A stretch of DNA of 64,000 bases from an uncultured Ruminococcus sp. (lineage in GTDB: Bacteria; Bacillota; Clostridia; Oscillospirales; Ruminococcaceae). Location: NCBI GenBank assembly GCA_902762785.1, contig CACWPL010000004.1, positions 33,553 to 97,552 of the forward strand, given 5' to 3'. A program made the translations under genes and the position numbers. Positions within the stretch are counted from its first letter, which is position 1. Each line of letters starts with the position of its first letter. The notes under the pieces were generated by a model. It made no database searches, had not been told where the DNA came from, and worked only from the letters and a program-made list of their open reading frames with translations. This document shows positions 51,086 through 60,147 of this stretch, piece by piece.

Positions 51086-52828
51086 TCACTCCCCCGACTC
51101 GATCGCGTCGAACGGGCAGAGCTGCTCGCAGACGCCGCATCCTACGCAGAGCGTCTTGTCGATGCCGGCCTTGCCGTCGGTGTCCATGTGGATGGACGGG
51201 CAGCCGAGCTTCATGCAGCGCTTGCAACTCCGACACTTGTCCTTGTTGACGGTGACGGGCTTCTTCGGCTTGACGTACTTGAGCAGCACGCAGGGACGGC
51301 GCGAGATGATGACGGACGCCTCATCTGCCGCGAGCTCCTCCTTGACGGCCTTCTCGGTGGCCTCGAGGTCATAGGGATCGACGACGCGGACTCTGTTGAT
51401 GCCGAGGGCATGGCAGAGGCTCTCGAGGTCGATCTTGGTGGCCGGGTCGCCCTTGATGTTGTAGCCGGTGGTGGGGTTCTGCTGGTGGCCGGTCATGCCG
51501 GTGATGGAGTTGTCGAGGATGATGACGGTGGACTTCGAGCCGTTGTAGGCCACGTTCGCCAGACCCGTCATACCGGAATGCATGAAGGTGGAGTCGCCGA
51601 TGACGCAGACGGTCTTGTCGGCGGTCTCGTCGCCGGCGGCCTTGTTATAGCCGTGCAGGCCGCTGATGGAGGCGCCCATGCAGAGGGTGGAATCCAGCGC
51701 ACACAGCGGAGCGGCAGAGCCGAGGGTGTAGCACCCGATGTCGCCGAGGACGGTCAGCTTGTTCTTCGCAAGGACGTAGAACAGGCCTCTGTGCGGACAT
51801 CCCGAGCACATCACAGGCGGACGCATCGGCACGGCCGTGTCGGCAGTGACGGTCTCCTTCTCCGGCAGACCGAACGCGGCTGCGATAGACTTCTGGGAAT
51901 ACTCGCCGAGGGGCGTGAACATCTCCTTGCCGATGACCTCGACGCCGATGTTCTTGCAGTGGCTCTCGATGACGCCGTCGAGCTCCTCGACGACATAGAG
52001 CTTCTGCACCTTGGCAGCCAGGTCACGGATCTTCTGGACGGGCAGCGGGTTGACCATGCCGAGCTTGAGGATGGTCACGCTGTCACCGAATACCTCCTTG
52101 CAATACTGATAGCAGGAGCCGGTGGCGATGATGCCGATCTCCGTGCCGCCCTCCTCGAGGCGGTTGAGCGGGGTGGTCTCGGCGAGCGCGGTGAGCTTCT
52201 GCATGCGCTCCTCCACGAACGGATGGCGGCGGATCGCATTGGCAGGCGCCATGATGAACTTCTGCGGGTTTTTCTCGTAGGGCTTCTTCTCGGGAATGAC
52301 GCGGTCCTCGAGCTCTACGACGCTCTGTGCATGGGCGATGCGGGTACACATGCGCAGCAGGCAGGGCGTGTCGAACTGCTCGGAGATCTCGAAGGCGGCC
52401 TTCGCGAAGGCCTTACATTCCGCGGAATCCGCAGGCTCCAGCATCGGCACCTTGGCCGCGATGGCGTAGTGACGGGAATCCTGCTCGTTCTGGGAGGAAT
52501 GCATCCCGGGGTCGTCCGCGACACAGACCACCAGACCGCCGGTGACGCCGGTGTAGCTCAGGGTGAAGAGCGGGTCGGCAGCCACGTTCAGACCAACGTG
52601 CTTCATCGCGCACGCCGCACGCACACCGCGCAGGGACGCGCCGAAGGCAGTCTCCATAGCGACCTTCTCATTGGGTGCCCACTCGCAGTAGATGTCGTCA
52701 TAGGTCGCGGCGAATTCCGTGATCTCGGTGCTGGGGGTGCCGGGGTAGCTGGAGATGACCTCCACACCGGCCTCGTACAAGCCTCTGGCAACAGCAGCGT
52801 TGCCGATCATCAGTTCTTTCTTGTTCAT
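51086..52828 (-). CDS. iorA: Indolepyruvate:ferredoxin oxidoreductase, alpha subunit
   Basis: This 580-aa TPP enzyme starts MIGNAAVARGLYEAGVEVISSYPGTPSTEI in the pyrimidine-binding domain. HVGLNVAADPLFT and CSGCPHRGLFY are IorA markers, VIGDSTFMHSGMTGL with NGSK...ILDNSITGMTGHQ is the TPP/Mg site, and two 4Fe-4S clusters lie at the C-terminus (CRSCKRCMKLGCP and CVGCGVCEQLCPF). In rumen anaerobes the reaction can run toward carboxylation to make aryl pyruvates. It follows paaK by 34 bp with AAAGGACGACTCCC upstream. Confidence 0.95.
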   Translation of the reverse strand: MNKKELMIGNAAVARGLYEAGVEVISSYPGTPSTEITEFAATYDDIYCEWAPNEKVAMETAFGASLRGVRAACAMKHVGLNVAADPLFTLSYTGVTGGLVVCVADDPGMHSSQNEQDSRHYAIAAKVPMLEPADSAECKAFAKAAFEISEQFDTPCLLRMCTRIAHAQSVVELEDRVIPEKKPYEKNPQKFIMAPANAIRRHPFVEERMQKLTALAETTPLNRLEEGGTEIGIIATGSCYQYCKEVFGDSVTILKLGMVNPLPVQKIRDLAAKVQKLYVVEELDGVIESHCKNIGVEVIGKEMFTPLGEYSQKSIAAAFGLPEKETVTADTAVPMRPPVMCSGCPHRGLFYVLAKNKLTVLGDIGCYTLGSAAPLCALDSTLCMGASISGLHGYNKAAGDETADKTVCVIGDSTFMHSGMTGLANVAYNGSKSTVIILDNSITGMTGHQQNPTTGYNIKGDPATKIDLESLCHALGINRVRVVDPYDLEATEKAVKEELAADEASVIISRRPCVLLKYVKPKKPVTVNKDKCRSCKRCMKLGCPSIHMDTDGKAGIDKTLCVGCGVCEQLCPFDAIESGE

Positions 52829-52862
52829 GGGAGTCGTCCTTTCTATATATCGGATGATGGAG

Positions 52863-54170
52863 TTACGCCTCTTCCTCGCCGCGCTTGTCGACGATGCGGC
52901 GGGCCTTGCCCTCGTAGCGCTGGATGGTGCGCGGGGCGACGAGCGTCACCTTGGCCTGGATGCCGAGGACGGTCTTGAGCTTGTCCACGGCCTCCTTGCG
53001 CTTGCGGTCGAGGTCGGCGAAGTTCTCGAGGAGGCGCTCGTCGTTGATCTCGATGCGGACCTCGAGGTAGTCGGTGTAGTTCTTGCGGGTGAGGATGAGC
53101 TCGTAATGCGGCGAGATGCCGTCGATGTTGGCCATGACGCTCTCGATCTGGGACGGGAAGACGTTGACGCCGCGGATCTTGAGCATGTCGTCGCTGCGGC
53201 CCTGCACCTTCTCCATGCGGGCGTGGGTACGGCCGCAGGCGCACTTCTCATAGTGGATGCGGGTGATGTCCTTGGTGCGGTAGCGCAGCAGCGGGAAGCC
53301 CTGGCGGGACAGCGGTGTGACGACGAGCTCACCGCGCTCGCCGCGGGGCAGCACCTGCCCGGTGGCACTGTCGATGATCTCGGGGAGAAAGTGATCCTCC
53401 GCGAAATGCAGGCCGCAGCGCAGCTCGCACTCGCCGGAGACGCCCGGGCCCTGGAGCTCGCTCATGCCGTAGTTGTCGGTGGAGAAGAGGCCGAAGCCCT
53501 GCTCGATCTTGTCGCGGAGCGCGTCGGTGCAGCCCTCGGAGCCGAAGAGGCCGATGCGGAGCTTGAGCTCATCGTTCGAGATGCCGAGCTCATGGGCGAC
53601 CTCGCTCATGTACATCGCGTAGGACGGGGTGGAGATCAGGACGGTGGTCCCGAAGTCCTTCAGGATCATGGCCTGCTTCCTGGTGTTGCCGGAGCTGATC
53701 GGGATGACGGCGCAGCCGAGCTTCTCGAGGCCGTAGTGCAGACCGAGAGCGCCGGTGAAGAGGCCGTAGCCGAAGGAGATCTGGGCGACATCCTCGTCCG
53801 TGACGCCGACCGCGGCGCACAGACGTGCCACACAGTCGCTCCACACGTCAAGGTCGCGGCGGGTGTAGCCGACGACGGTGGGCTTGCCGGTGGTGCCGGA
53901 GGAGGCATGGATGCGGACGATATTTTTCATCGGTACGGCGAACAGGCCGTAGGGATAGTTGTCGCGGATGTCCTCCTTGGTCGTATAGGGGATGTACTGG
54001 ATGTCCGAGAGACATTTGATCTTGTCCGCCGTGACGCCGGCCTTGGCCAGACGGTCGCGGTAGAAGGGCACATTGTCGATGCAATACTGCACCTGTGCCT
54101 TCAGCTTCTGGAGCTGGAGCGCTTCGAGCTCCTCACGCGGCATCGTTTCGATGTCCTTTTGAAAAAACAT
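52863..54170 (-). CDS. paaK: Phenylacetate-CoA ligase
   Basis: The product is 435 aa of the adenylate-forming PaaK family. HASSGTTGKPTVVGYT is the P-loop, SFGYGLFTGALGLHYG and NYGMSELQGPGVSGEC are the substrate/AMP motifs, and GRSDDMLKIRGVNVFPSQIE is the hinge with the C-terminal Lys domain. It activates phenylacetate or indoleacetate to the CoA ester, the substrate for reductive carboxylation by IOR. Start MFFQKDIETMP at 54170, behind AAAGAAGGAACTGCC; an upstream frame lies in the leader. First gene of a six-gene operon. Confidence 0.94.
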   Translation of the reverse strand: MFFQKDIETMPREELEALQLQKLKAQVQYCIDNVPFYRDRLAKAGVTADKIKCLSDIQYIPYTTKEDIRDNYPYGLFAVPMKNIVRIHASSGTTGKPTVVGYTRRDLDVWSDCVARLCAAVGVTDEDVAQISFGYGLFTGALGLHYGLEKLGCAVIPISSGNTRKQAMILKDFGTTVLISTPSYAMYMSEVAHELGISNDELKLRIGLFGSEGCTDALRDKIEQGFGLFSTDNYGMSELQGPGVSGECELRCGLHFAEDHFLPEIIDSATGQVLPRGERGELVVTPLSRQGFPLLRYRTKDITRIHYEKCACGRTHARMEKVQGRSDDMLKIRGVNVFPSQIESVMANIDGISPHYELILTRKNYTDYLEVRIEINDERLLENFADLDRKRKEAVDKLKTVLGIQAKVTLVAPRTIQRYEGKARRIVDKRGEEEA

Positions 54171-54196
54171 GGCAGTTCCTTCTTTCTGATGGATCT

Positions 54197-54272
54197 CCGC
54201 TGTAGATCTGCATAAAAGCAAACAGCGGGTATTGTGCAGATCGTATTGATCTCGATGCAAAACTATCGAGAT
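54197..54272 (-). promoter_or_regulatory. paaK operon leader with competing hairpins
   Basis: In the 125-nt leader, read on the minus strand: ATCTCGAT (54272-54265) pairs with ATCGAGAT (54256-54249). GATCTGCA (54242-54235) pairs with TGCAGATC (54212-54205). CCGCTGT (54228-54222) lies in that loop and could instead pair with ACAGCGG (54203-54197). The last two stems exclude each other, the layout of an RNA switch. No terminator T-run is seen. Confidence 0.6.
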
Positions 54273-54300
54273 AGTCCGTACAAAATGCATGATCCTTTAT

Positions 54301-54329
54301 ATTATAGCATCTTTTTATAGTAATGTCAA
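54301..54329 (-). promoter_or_regulatory. Promoter of the paaK-ior operon
   Basis: Full-consensus TTGACA (54324-54329), a 17-bp spacer and TATAAT (54301-54306) on the minus strand. Confidence 0.9.
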
Positions 54330-54499
54330 GCAGGATGCACGTTTATATAAATGGCAGAGGGCCATACTTTATATAGGAAGATCCTGCGGGGCACGCGCGG
54401 ACACCCTCCGGCACGGGAGGGGCTATGTCGCATCATGCACGATAAGACATGTTGAAATTTGTACACATCCTACAAACTCAAATTTTTTTGAAAAAACCC

Positions 54500-54528
54500 T
54501 TGACAAACGGCCGGTGATGTGGTATACT
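54500..54528 (+). promoter_or_regulatory. Promoter of the tRNA-Val-Asp-Phe cluster
   Basis: TTGACA (54500-54505), a 17-bp spacer and TATACT (54523-54528), inside the 18-mer GAAAAAACCCTTGACAAA (54490-54507). The 170 bp between this and the divergent paaK promoter show nothing else. Confidence 0.9.
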
Positions 54529-54577
54529 GTAATAGTCGCAAGGCAAGAAACGCCGAGCGATGCATAGGAAATGGAGT

Positions 54578-54653
54578 GGAGGCTTAGCTCAGCTGGGAGA
54601 GCATCTGCCTTACAAGCAGAGGGTCATAGGTTCGAGCCCTATAGTCTCCACCA
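54578..54653 (+). tRNA. tRNA-Val (anticodon TAC)
   Basis: Acceptor stem GGAGGCT / AGTCTCC (one G-U pair), D-arm GCTC...GAGC, anticodon loop CTTACAA, T-arm ATAGG-TTCGAGC-CCTAT. CCA is encoded. Confidence 0.97.
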
Positions 54654-54659
54654 TTTTTT

Positions 54660-54736
54660 GGCCCAGTAGCTCAGTTGGTTAGAGCGCCGCCCTGTCACGG
54701 CGGAGGTCGTGAGTTCGAGCCTCATCTGGGTCGCCA
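54660..54736 (+). tRNA. tRNA-Asp (anticodon GTC)
   Basis: Acceptor stem GGCCCAG / CTGGGTC, anticodon stem CCGCC / GGCGG with loop CTGTCAC, T-arm GTGAG-TTCGAGC-CTCAT. CCA is encoded. Confidence 0.97.
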
Positions 54737-54739
54737 TAT

Positions 54740-54815
54740 GCTTCCGTAGCTCAGTCGGTAGAGCAGGGGACTGAAAATCCCCGTGTCATTGGTTCGATTC
54801 CGATCGGAAGCACCA
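54740..54815 (+). tRNA. tRNA-Phe (anticodon GAA)
   Basis: Acceptor stem GCTTCCG / CGGAAGC, anticodon stem GGGGA / TCCCC with loop CTGAAAA. CCA is encoded. Last gene of the three-tRNA transcript. Confidence 0.97.
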
Positions 54816-54816
54816 C

Positions 54817-54855
54817 AAAGACCTGTTGCATTTGCAGCAGGTCTTTTATTTATTT
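54817..54855 (+). terminator. Terminator of the tRNA cluster
   Basis: AAAGACCTG / CAGGTCTTT stem followed by TATTTATTTTTTC. Confidence 0.88.
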
Positions 54856-54948
54856 TTTCTCTTTGCCCATGACCCGGAAGGCGCGTGGCTGCGCGGCTTT
54901 GGAGATCTGTGAGATCTGCTGGATGCGGACGTGTTGGATCTTTGCCTA

Positions 54949-54977
54949 TTGACAATGTGTGGAAAAAGTGATAGAAT
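54949..54977 (+). promoter_or_regulatory. Promoter of the Thr-rich lipoprotein gene
   Basis: TTGACA (54949-54954), a 17-bp spacer and TAGAAT (54972-54977). The leader is about 155 nt long, with a small CCGCA-TCG-TGCGG hairpin near 55041. Confidence 0.82.
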
Positions 54978-55137
54978 AAACATGTGCGTGCAAATTGGAC
55001 GATCTGTAGGCCTTTTTGCACCTTGGCATGTGAAAGGAGCCCGCATCGTGCGGGATAGCGTCTGCGGCAGAGACCAAGATCGGCGGCCGCGACGTGACTT
55101 GCAAAACAGATACTCAACATGAGGGAGAATCCGATCT

Positions 55138-56115
55138 ATGAAAAAAACGCTCATACCCTTGCTGGCGCTGGCGCTCCTCGTGGGTGGGTGCGGCGCGAAG
55201 GCCGGCGACGATTCGCAGGCCGAAACGACCGTCCCGGAGGTGACGGCTGAGGAGACCACTGAGGCGGCCTCCGAAACGACCGCCGTGACGACCACCACCG
55301 CCGAGACCACAGTCACCACCGAGGAGACCACCTCGACAGCGTCCGAGACGACCACGACCACTGAGACCACCACGACGACGGAGACGACCACCACCGAAGC
55401 GACCACCACCACGACCGAGACCACCACGACCACCACCGCGCCCGCGAACGTCGCCTACTTCGACCGCGGCGTCTACGAGGTCTACGTCAATGGCGCGAGC
55501 CGCGGCGACTACTACCTCTTCTATGACAAGAAGAGCGGCAAGACGCTCAACACCTCCCTTGGCATCAGCACAGGCTTTTCCTGTGAGCAGTCGGACGGGC
55601 GCGTCGTGTTCCATCGGGGCAGCACCGACCAGACCGAGGTCCTGACCATGGAGGAGAGCAACGACATCCGCGGTATGATGGGCGGTACGGCTTACACGTT
55701 CAAGCTCAAGAAGGACGCGGATCCCGACACCTTCGGCGGCGGGAACGCGGCAGCCTCCGCGACGGCTCCGGCAGCTCCGGCAGCGCCGGCCTCCCCCGAC
55801 CTCTCGACCGTGCCGCATACCTATTTCTCGAGCGGCGTCTACGAGGCGAGATCGGGCAGCGAGACACGCGGCTATTATTGCTTCTATGACGACGGCAGCG
55901 GCCGATTCGTCTCGGCGAACGGCGCCTCCGGCATCGCGTTCACCTGTGACCAGATGGAGGGCAAGATCGTGTTCCATATGGGCAGCGCACAGGACAACAG
56001 CACCATGTCCATGTCCGACACGGAGAGCGGGCTCTCCGGCACCATCGACGGCACGACCCTCACGTTTTTCTACATGTGGGGTGCAGACCCGTCAACTTAT
56101 ACTCCCGGTAATTGA
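55138..56115 (+). CDS. Thr-rich lipoprotein with a duplicated domain of unknown function
   Basis: The product is 325 aa. A signal peptide with lipobox VGGC (Cys18) is followed by a Thr/Glu-rich spacer (about residues 29-102) that should extend the protein through the wall. Two copies of a roughly 93-residue domain follow (about 107-199 and 229-321), joined by an Ala/Pro linker. Each copy starts YF..GVYE, then G..RG.Y..FYD..SG, F.C.Q..G..VFH.GS, a Met-rich strand and G...G...TF...AD. The domain looks like a small beta-rich fold. It recurs once in the lipoprotein at 62467, and I do not recognise it. AGGGAGAATCC precedes the start. Confidence 0.8.
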   Translation: MKKTLIPLLALALLVGGCGAKAGDDSQAETTVPEVTAEETTEAASETTAVTTTTAETTVTTEETTSTASETTTTTETTTTTETTTTEATTTTTETTTTTTAPANVAYFDRGVYEVYVNGASRGDYYLFYDKKSGKTLNTSLGISTGFSCEQSDGRVVFHRGSTDQTEVLTMEESNDIRGMMGGTAYTFKLKKDADPDTFGGGNAAASATAPAAPAAPASPDLSTVPHTYFSSGVYEARSGSETRGYYCFYDDGSGRFVSANGASGIAFTCDQMEGKIVFHMGSAQDNSTMSMSDTESGLSGTIDGTTLTFFYMWGADPSTYTPGN

Positions 56116-56216
56116 CGGGATCGTCAAGAAGCGATCAAAATGCACAGATCAAACATCTCGATCTTGTGCATATCCTGTGTGAAACATAGAACTTTGTAAA
56201 ATTTTTGCAAGGATAA

Positions 56217-56245
56217 GTGACAGTAGAACTTGAAAGGTGTATAAT
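56217..56245 (+). promoter_or_regulatory. Promoter of the ten-module surface protein gene
   Basis: GTGACA (56217-56222), a 17-bp spacer and TATAAT (56240-56245). Confidence 0.78.
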
Positions 56246-56331
56246 GTTAATAGGTGCGGGAAAATGGGAGATGCCGGTGGGTATATGGCATCCCGATCAG
56301 GCCCGCAGTTCCCAAGAAAGGATCTGAGAGA

Positions 56332-59300
56332 ATGAAACATCGCAACAAGAACAGGATGCTCGCAGGTGTGTTCGCAGTGCTCTTCGTTTTGCAGACGAGC
56401 ATGACCGGGATCAGTGCCTTCGCAGAGGAGACCGCGGATCCCACGGAGGCGACGACCGTCACCGAGGCACCGCTGACGCAGGCCGATGCCGCGCAGCAGC
56501 TCGCAGGTGAGGCGGGCGACCCCGAGACCCCGCCCATGCCGACCGAGAGCTTCGAGACTCCTACCGAGACCAAGTCGGACAAGATCACCCTGTCCGGCGC
56601 CTTCACCATGCCCGATGTCATCAGCCAGGGCTCTGATGTGACCGTCGCCGGCGCTGTCAAGTCCGAGACCTCCGCGCTCAGCGCACTGACCGTCGGCGTT
56701 TACGACAACACCGGCAGCTTCAAGACCGGCGCCGTCTACAACCCCAATACCGACTTCGTGGACATCGCCGCTCTGGATAACCAGATCAAGTTCGACACGC
56801 TGACCCCCGGTACATACATCTTCGCGGTCATCGCGTCCAACGGCTCTGCGAACGATCAGGTCCTGATGAACAAGCAGTTCACCGTTCGTGAGAATGCGGC
56901 GGATCCGAACGTCGATTCCATCGGCATCTCCAATGCCACCGTGATCCCCACGACCATGACCGCCGGGCAGACGGTCGCCGTTCGCGGCACGGTCGTTTCC
57001 GGCGTCAGCGATCTGCAGTCCGTCTCCGTCAGCATCTACACCGAGACGCTCGAGCGTGTCACCGGCGCTTCTGCACAGCCGAACGCCAAGACCTATGACT
57101 TGAGCAAGCTCGACAACTTCGTTTCCTTCGACAAGCTCACGCCCGGCAAGTACACCTATCGCGTCACCGCGACCAACGGCTCCAACATCGACTTCACCGT
57201 GCAGGAGGCCACCTTCACGGTAGGCGCTGCGACCAACATCACGCCCGTGACCGTCAACGATACGCTGACCGCCACCGGCGTACCGACCATCCCGCAGACG
57301 CTGCGTCTGGGCATGCCTGTGAACGTCAAGGGCACTGTGACCTCCGCTTCGAGCGCCATCACGTCCCTGACCTGCGGCGTTTATGATGCAGCCGGCAAGT
57401 TCGTGACCGGCACCACCGTCGCTCCGAGAACGACGACCTATGACCTGAGCCGTCTCGATGCGTATGTCGCCTTCAACAAGCTGCCCGTCGGCAACTATAC
57501 CTTCGCTGTCATCGCGACCAATGCTGCCAACACGAACTATGCGCTCGTGAAGCAGGCGTTCAGCGTATACAGCAGCGTCGATCCCGTCACCCCTGCCCCC
57601 GGGACGACCACGGACACCATCTCCGGCGCCAACATCACCCAGATCCCGGACAGCATCGCCAAGGGCGTCCCGATCAGCGTGCGCGGCACCGTGACCTCCG
57701 CAGTCTCCAACATCACCCAGGTGACCGTTTCCGTCACCGATGCACAGGGCGGCGGCTGGATGACCGGCAAGACCGTCAACGTCAACACCAAGACCTACAA
57801 CATCGCCGACCTCGACCGCTATGTCGAGTTCAACAAGCTGCCGGACGGCCAGTATGACTTCAACGTCCTTGTGACCAATGCGTCCAACCAGCAGTATGCC
57901 GTTTATAAGAAGACCTTCAAGGTCGGCACCGGCGCCGTCGTGACGCCCACCGATCCTGCGACCGACACCATGAGCCTCGCCGGCATGTTCCAGATGCCCG
58001 ACCACATCAACAGAGGCCAGGCCGTCAGCGTCATCGGCGCGGCCTACTCCAAGACGACCGACTTCAAGTCCCTGACCGTTGGCGTATACGACACCGCAGG
58101 CAACTTCAAGACCGGCCGCACCGTGGCACCGAACAGCACGTTCTATGACCTCAAGAGCCTTGACAGATACGTCCTGTTCAACTCCCTGGCCGATGGCGAG
58201 TACACCTTCGCGGTCATCGCGTCCAACGGCTCCAAGACGAACGAGACGCTCTATTCCAAGCGCTTCACCGTCGGCACCGGCACGAGCACCATCACGCCGG
58301 TCGCCACCAGCGACAAGCTCTCCCTCACCGGCGGCGCTGACATCCAGGGCACCATCAAGCAGGGCGCCTTCGTCAGTGTTTACGGCACTGTGACCTCCGA
58401 GACCTCGAACCTGACCAGCGTCACCGCCGGCGTCTACAATGCCAGCAGCCAGCTCGTGACCGGCCGCAAGGTATCCGTGGCACAGAAGTCCTACAGCCTG
58501 AAGGACCTCGATGCCTCCATCGAGTTCAACAAGCTGCCGGTCGGCGATTACACCTATCGTGTCTACGCCTCCAACAGCGCCAACACCGATGTGCTACTCT
58601 ACAGCTCCCGCATCGCCGTCACCGCAGACGGCAAGGCACCGGCTGTGACGACGAACGATGCCCTGACGATCTCCGGCAATGCTGCCATCCCGGATTCCAT
58701 CAAGCAGGGACAGGCCGTCAGCATCAACGGCGTCGTAAGCTCCGCTTCGTCCAACATCACGGCGCTGACCTGCGGCGTCTACAACTCCATGGGCCAGTTC
58801 GTGACCGGCTCGACCATCAACCCGCGCGCCAAGAGCTATGACCTGAAGAACCTCGATGCCTCCGTCCGCTTCAACACCCTGGGCACCGGCACCTACACCT
58901 TCGCCGTCATCGCCACCAATGCGGCCAATACGAACTACACTGTCGTCAGCAAGAAGTTCACCGTGACGGACAAGAACGGCACCACGCCCACGCCCGTTGC
59001 GACCAATACCCTCGCCATCAGCAACGGCACCAACGTTCCCACGAACCTGGCAGTCGGCCATATCCTGAACGTCAAGGGCACCGTCACCAGCACGAGCGCC
59101 ATGACCTCCCTGACCGTTGGCGTCTATGACACCGCCGGCACCTTCCGCACCGGCAAGACCATCGTGCCCGGCACCACCAGCTATGACCTCTCCAAGCTCG
59201 ACTATGCTGTAGAGTTCAACAAGCTCCCGGCCGGCAGCTATGTCTATGCGGTCATCGCCTCCAACGCGTCCCAGACGAACGTCACGCTCGTGAACAAGTC

Positions 59301-60015
59301 CTTCTCCGTTGGCGGCAGCAACACGACTCCGTCCACGCCGTCTACCGGCACCGATCAGATCAAGATCTCCGGCGGTACGACCGTTCCCGCCACGCTGACG
59401 CAGGGCCGCACGCTGAGCGTATACGGCACCGTCACCTCCTCGAACACCAACATGACCTCCCTGACCTGCGGCGTCTATGACTCCAACGGCAAGTTCATGA
59501 CCGGCAAGACCATCGCACCGAACGCCAAGAGCTATGACCTCAAGAAGCTCGACCAGTACGTCATGTTCAACAGCCTGCCGGCAGGCACCTATACCTATGC
59601 GGTCATCGTCTCCACCTCGACGGCGTCGAACGTGGCAGTCGTGAACCAGAAGTTCACCGTATCCGGCAGCGGCAGCACCACGACCACCACGAGCAATGTG
59701 ACCATCACCGGCGGCACCACCGTTCCGGCGCTGCTCACCAAGGGCAAGGGCGTCATCGTGCGCGGCACGGTGAACTCCAATAACCCGCTCGAGCAGATCG
59801 TGGTCCAGGTAAAGCGCGCTGACGGCACCGTTGCCACCGGCAACACCGCCAAGCTGGGCAACGCCTACAGCTACAACGTGAACTACATGGACAGCCTGAT
59901 CCGCTTCGATCTGCTCACCGCCGGCACCTACACCTACAGTGTCGTTGCGACGGTGAAGGAGGGCACGACTTCGCGCAGCTACACGCTGACGAGCCAGACC
60001 TTCGTGGTACAGTAA
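56332..60015 (+). CDS. Secreted protein of ten tandem Ig-like modules
   Basis: The product is 1,227 aa. A signal peptide (residues 1-31, ending AFA-EE) and an acidic Thr/Pro-rich region (about 32-95) precede ten modules of about 105-115 residues that fill the rest. Each follows the pattern ISGG..iP..i.qG..v.v.GTVtS....it.ltvGVYd..G.f.TG.t..p....YDL..LD..v.Fn.L..GtYtyaV.a.N......l....FtV, a beta-sandwich seen beside GH25 and other wall enzymes in Ruminococcus relatives. There is no catalytic domain, dockerin, LPXTG motif or membrane anchor at the C-terminus. Start behind AGAAAGGATC. A scaffold, stalk or wall-binding role is inferred. Confidence 0.88.
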   Translation: MKHRNKNRMLAGVFAVLFVLQTSMTGISAFAEETADPTEATTVTEAPLTQADAAQQLAGEAGDPETPPMPTESFETPTETKSDKITLSGAFTMPDVISQGSDVTVAGAVKSETSALSALTVGVYDNTGSFKTGAVYNPNTDFVDIAALDNQIKFDTLTPGTYIFAVIASNGSANDQVLMNKQFTVRENAADPNVDSIGISNATVIPTTMTAGQTVAVRGTVVSGVSDLQSVSVSIYTETLERVTGASAQPNAKTYDLSKLDNFVSFDKLTPGKYTYRVTATNGSNIDFTVQEATFTVGAATNITPVTVNDTLTATGVPTIPQTLRLGMPVNVKGTVTSASSAITSLTCGVYDAAGKFVTGTTVAPRTTTYDLSRLDAYVAFNKLPVGNYTFAVIATNAANTNYALVKQAFSVYSSVDPVTPAPGTTTDTISGANITQIPDSIAKGVPISVRGTVTSAVSNITQVTVSVTDAQGGGWMTGKTVNVNTKTYNIADLDRYVEFNKLPDGQYDFNVLVTNASNQQYAVYKKTFKVGTGAVVTPTDPATDTMSLAGMFQMPDHINRGQAVSVIGAAYSKTTDFKSLTVGVYDTAGNFKTGRTVAPNSTFYDLKSLDRYVLFNSLADGEYTFAVIASNGSKTNETLYSKRFTVGTGTSTITPVATSDKLSLTGGADIQGTIKQGAFVSVYGTVTSETSNLTSVTAGVYNASSQLVTGRKVSVAQKSYSLKDLDASIEFNKLPVGDYTYRVYASNSANTDVLLYSSRIAVTADGKAPAVTTNDALTISGNAAIPDSIKQGQAVSINGVVSSASSNITALTCGVYNSMGQFVTGSTINPRAKSYDLKNLDASVRFNTLGTGTYTFAVIATNAANTNYTVVSKKFTVTDKNGTTPTPVATNTLAISNGTNVPTNLAVGHILNVKGTVTSTSAMTSLTVGVYDTAGTFRTGKTIVPGTTSYDLSKLDYAVEFNKLPAGSYVYAVIASNASQTNVTLVNKSFSVGGSNTTPSTPSTGTDQIKISGGTTVPATLTQGRTLSVYGTVTSSNTNMTSLTCGVYDSNGKFMTGKTIAPNAKSYDLKKLDQYVMFNSLPAGTYTYAVIVSTSTASNVAVVNQKFTVSGSGSTTTTTSNVTITGGTTVPALLTKGKGVIVRGTVNSNNPLEQIVVQVKRADGTVATGNTAKLGNAYSYNVNYMDSLIRFDLLTAGTYTYSVVATVKEGTTSRSYTLTSQTFVVQ

Positions 60016-60031
60016 ACGATCGACATCCACT

Positions 60032-60062
60032 CAACTGCCCGGCAGCAATGTCCGGGCAGTTG
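60032..60062 (+). terminator. Hairpin after the ten-module protein gene
   Basis: An 11-bp perfect stem (CAACTGCCCGG / CCGGGCAGTTG) has no T-run, so it may only partly terminate and let the next gene be co-transcribed. Confidence 0.5.
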
Positions 60063-60147
60063 GCATAATGGCGGAAAGACGCGGATCGTGTCTGATGCCG
60101 TATCTTAGAATAAGGCCATCCGGCCGAAAACAAAGGGGAAAATGGAA

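Noticed and set aside
54197-54242. H-type pseudoknot formed by both interlocking stems of the paaK leader
   Set aside because: Only one base links the end of stem 1 to stem 2, too short to span an 8-bp stem, so alternative hairpins are more plausible than a simultaneous pseudoknot.
55223-55440. Repeated ACC/ACG triplets that might be read as a DNA repeat array
   Set aside because: They are Thr codons of a low-complexity protein linker; there is no regular spacer-repeat structure, so not a CRISPR array.
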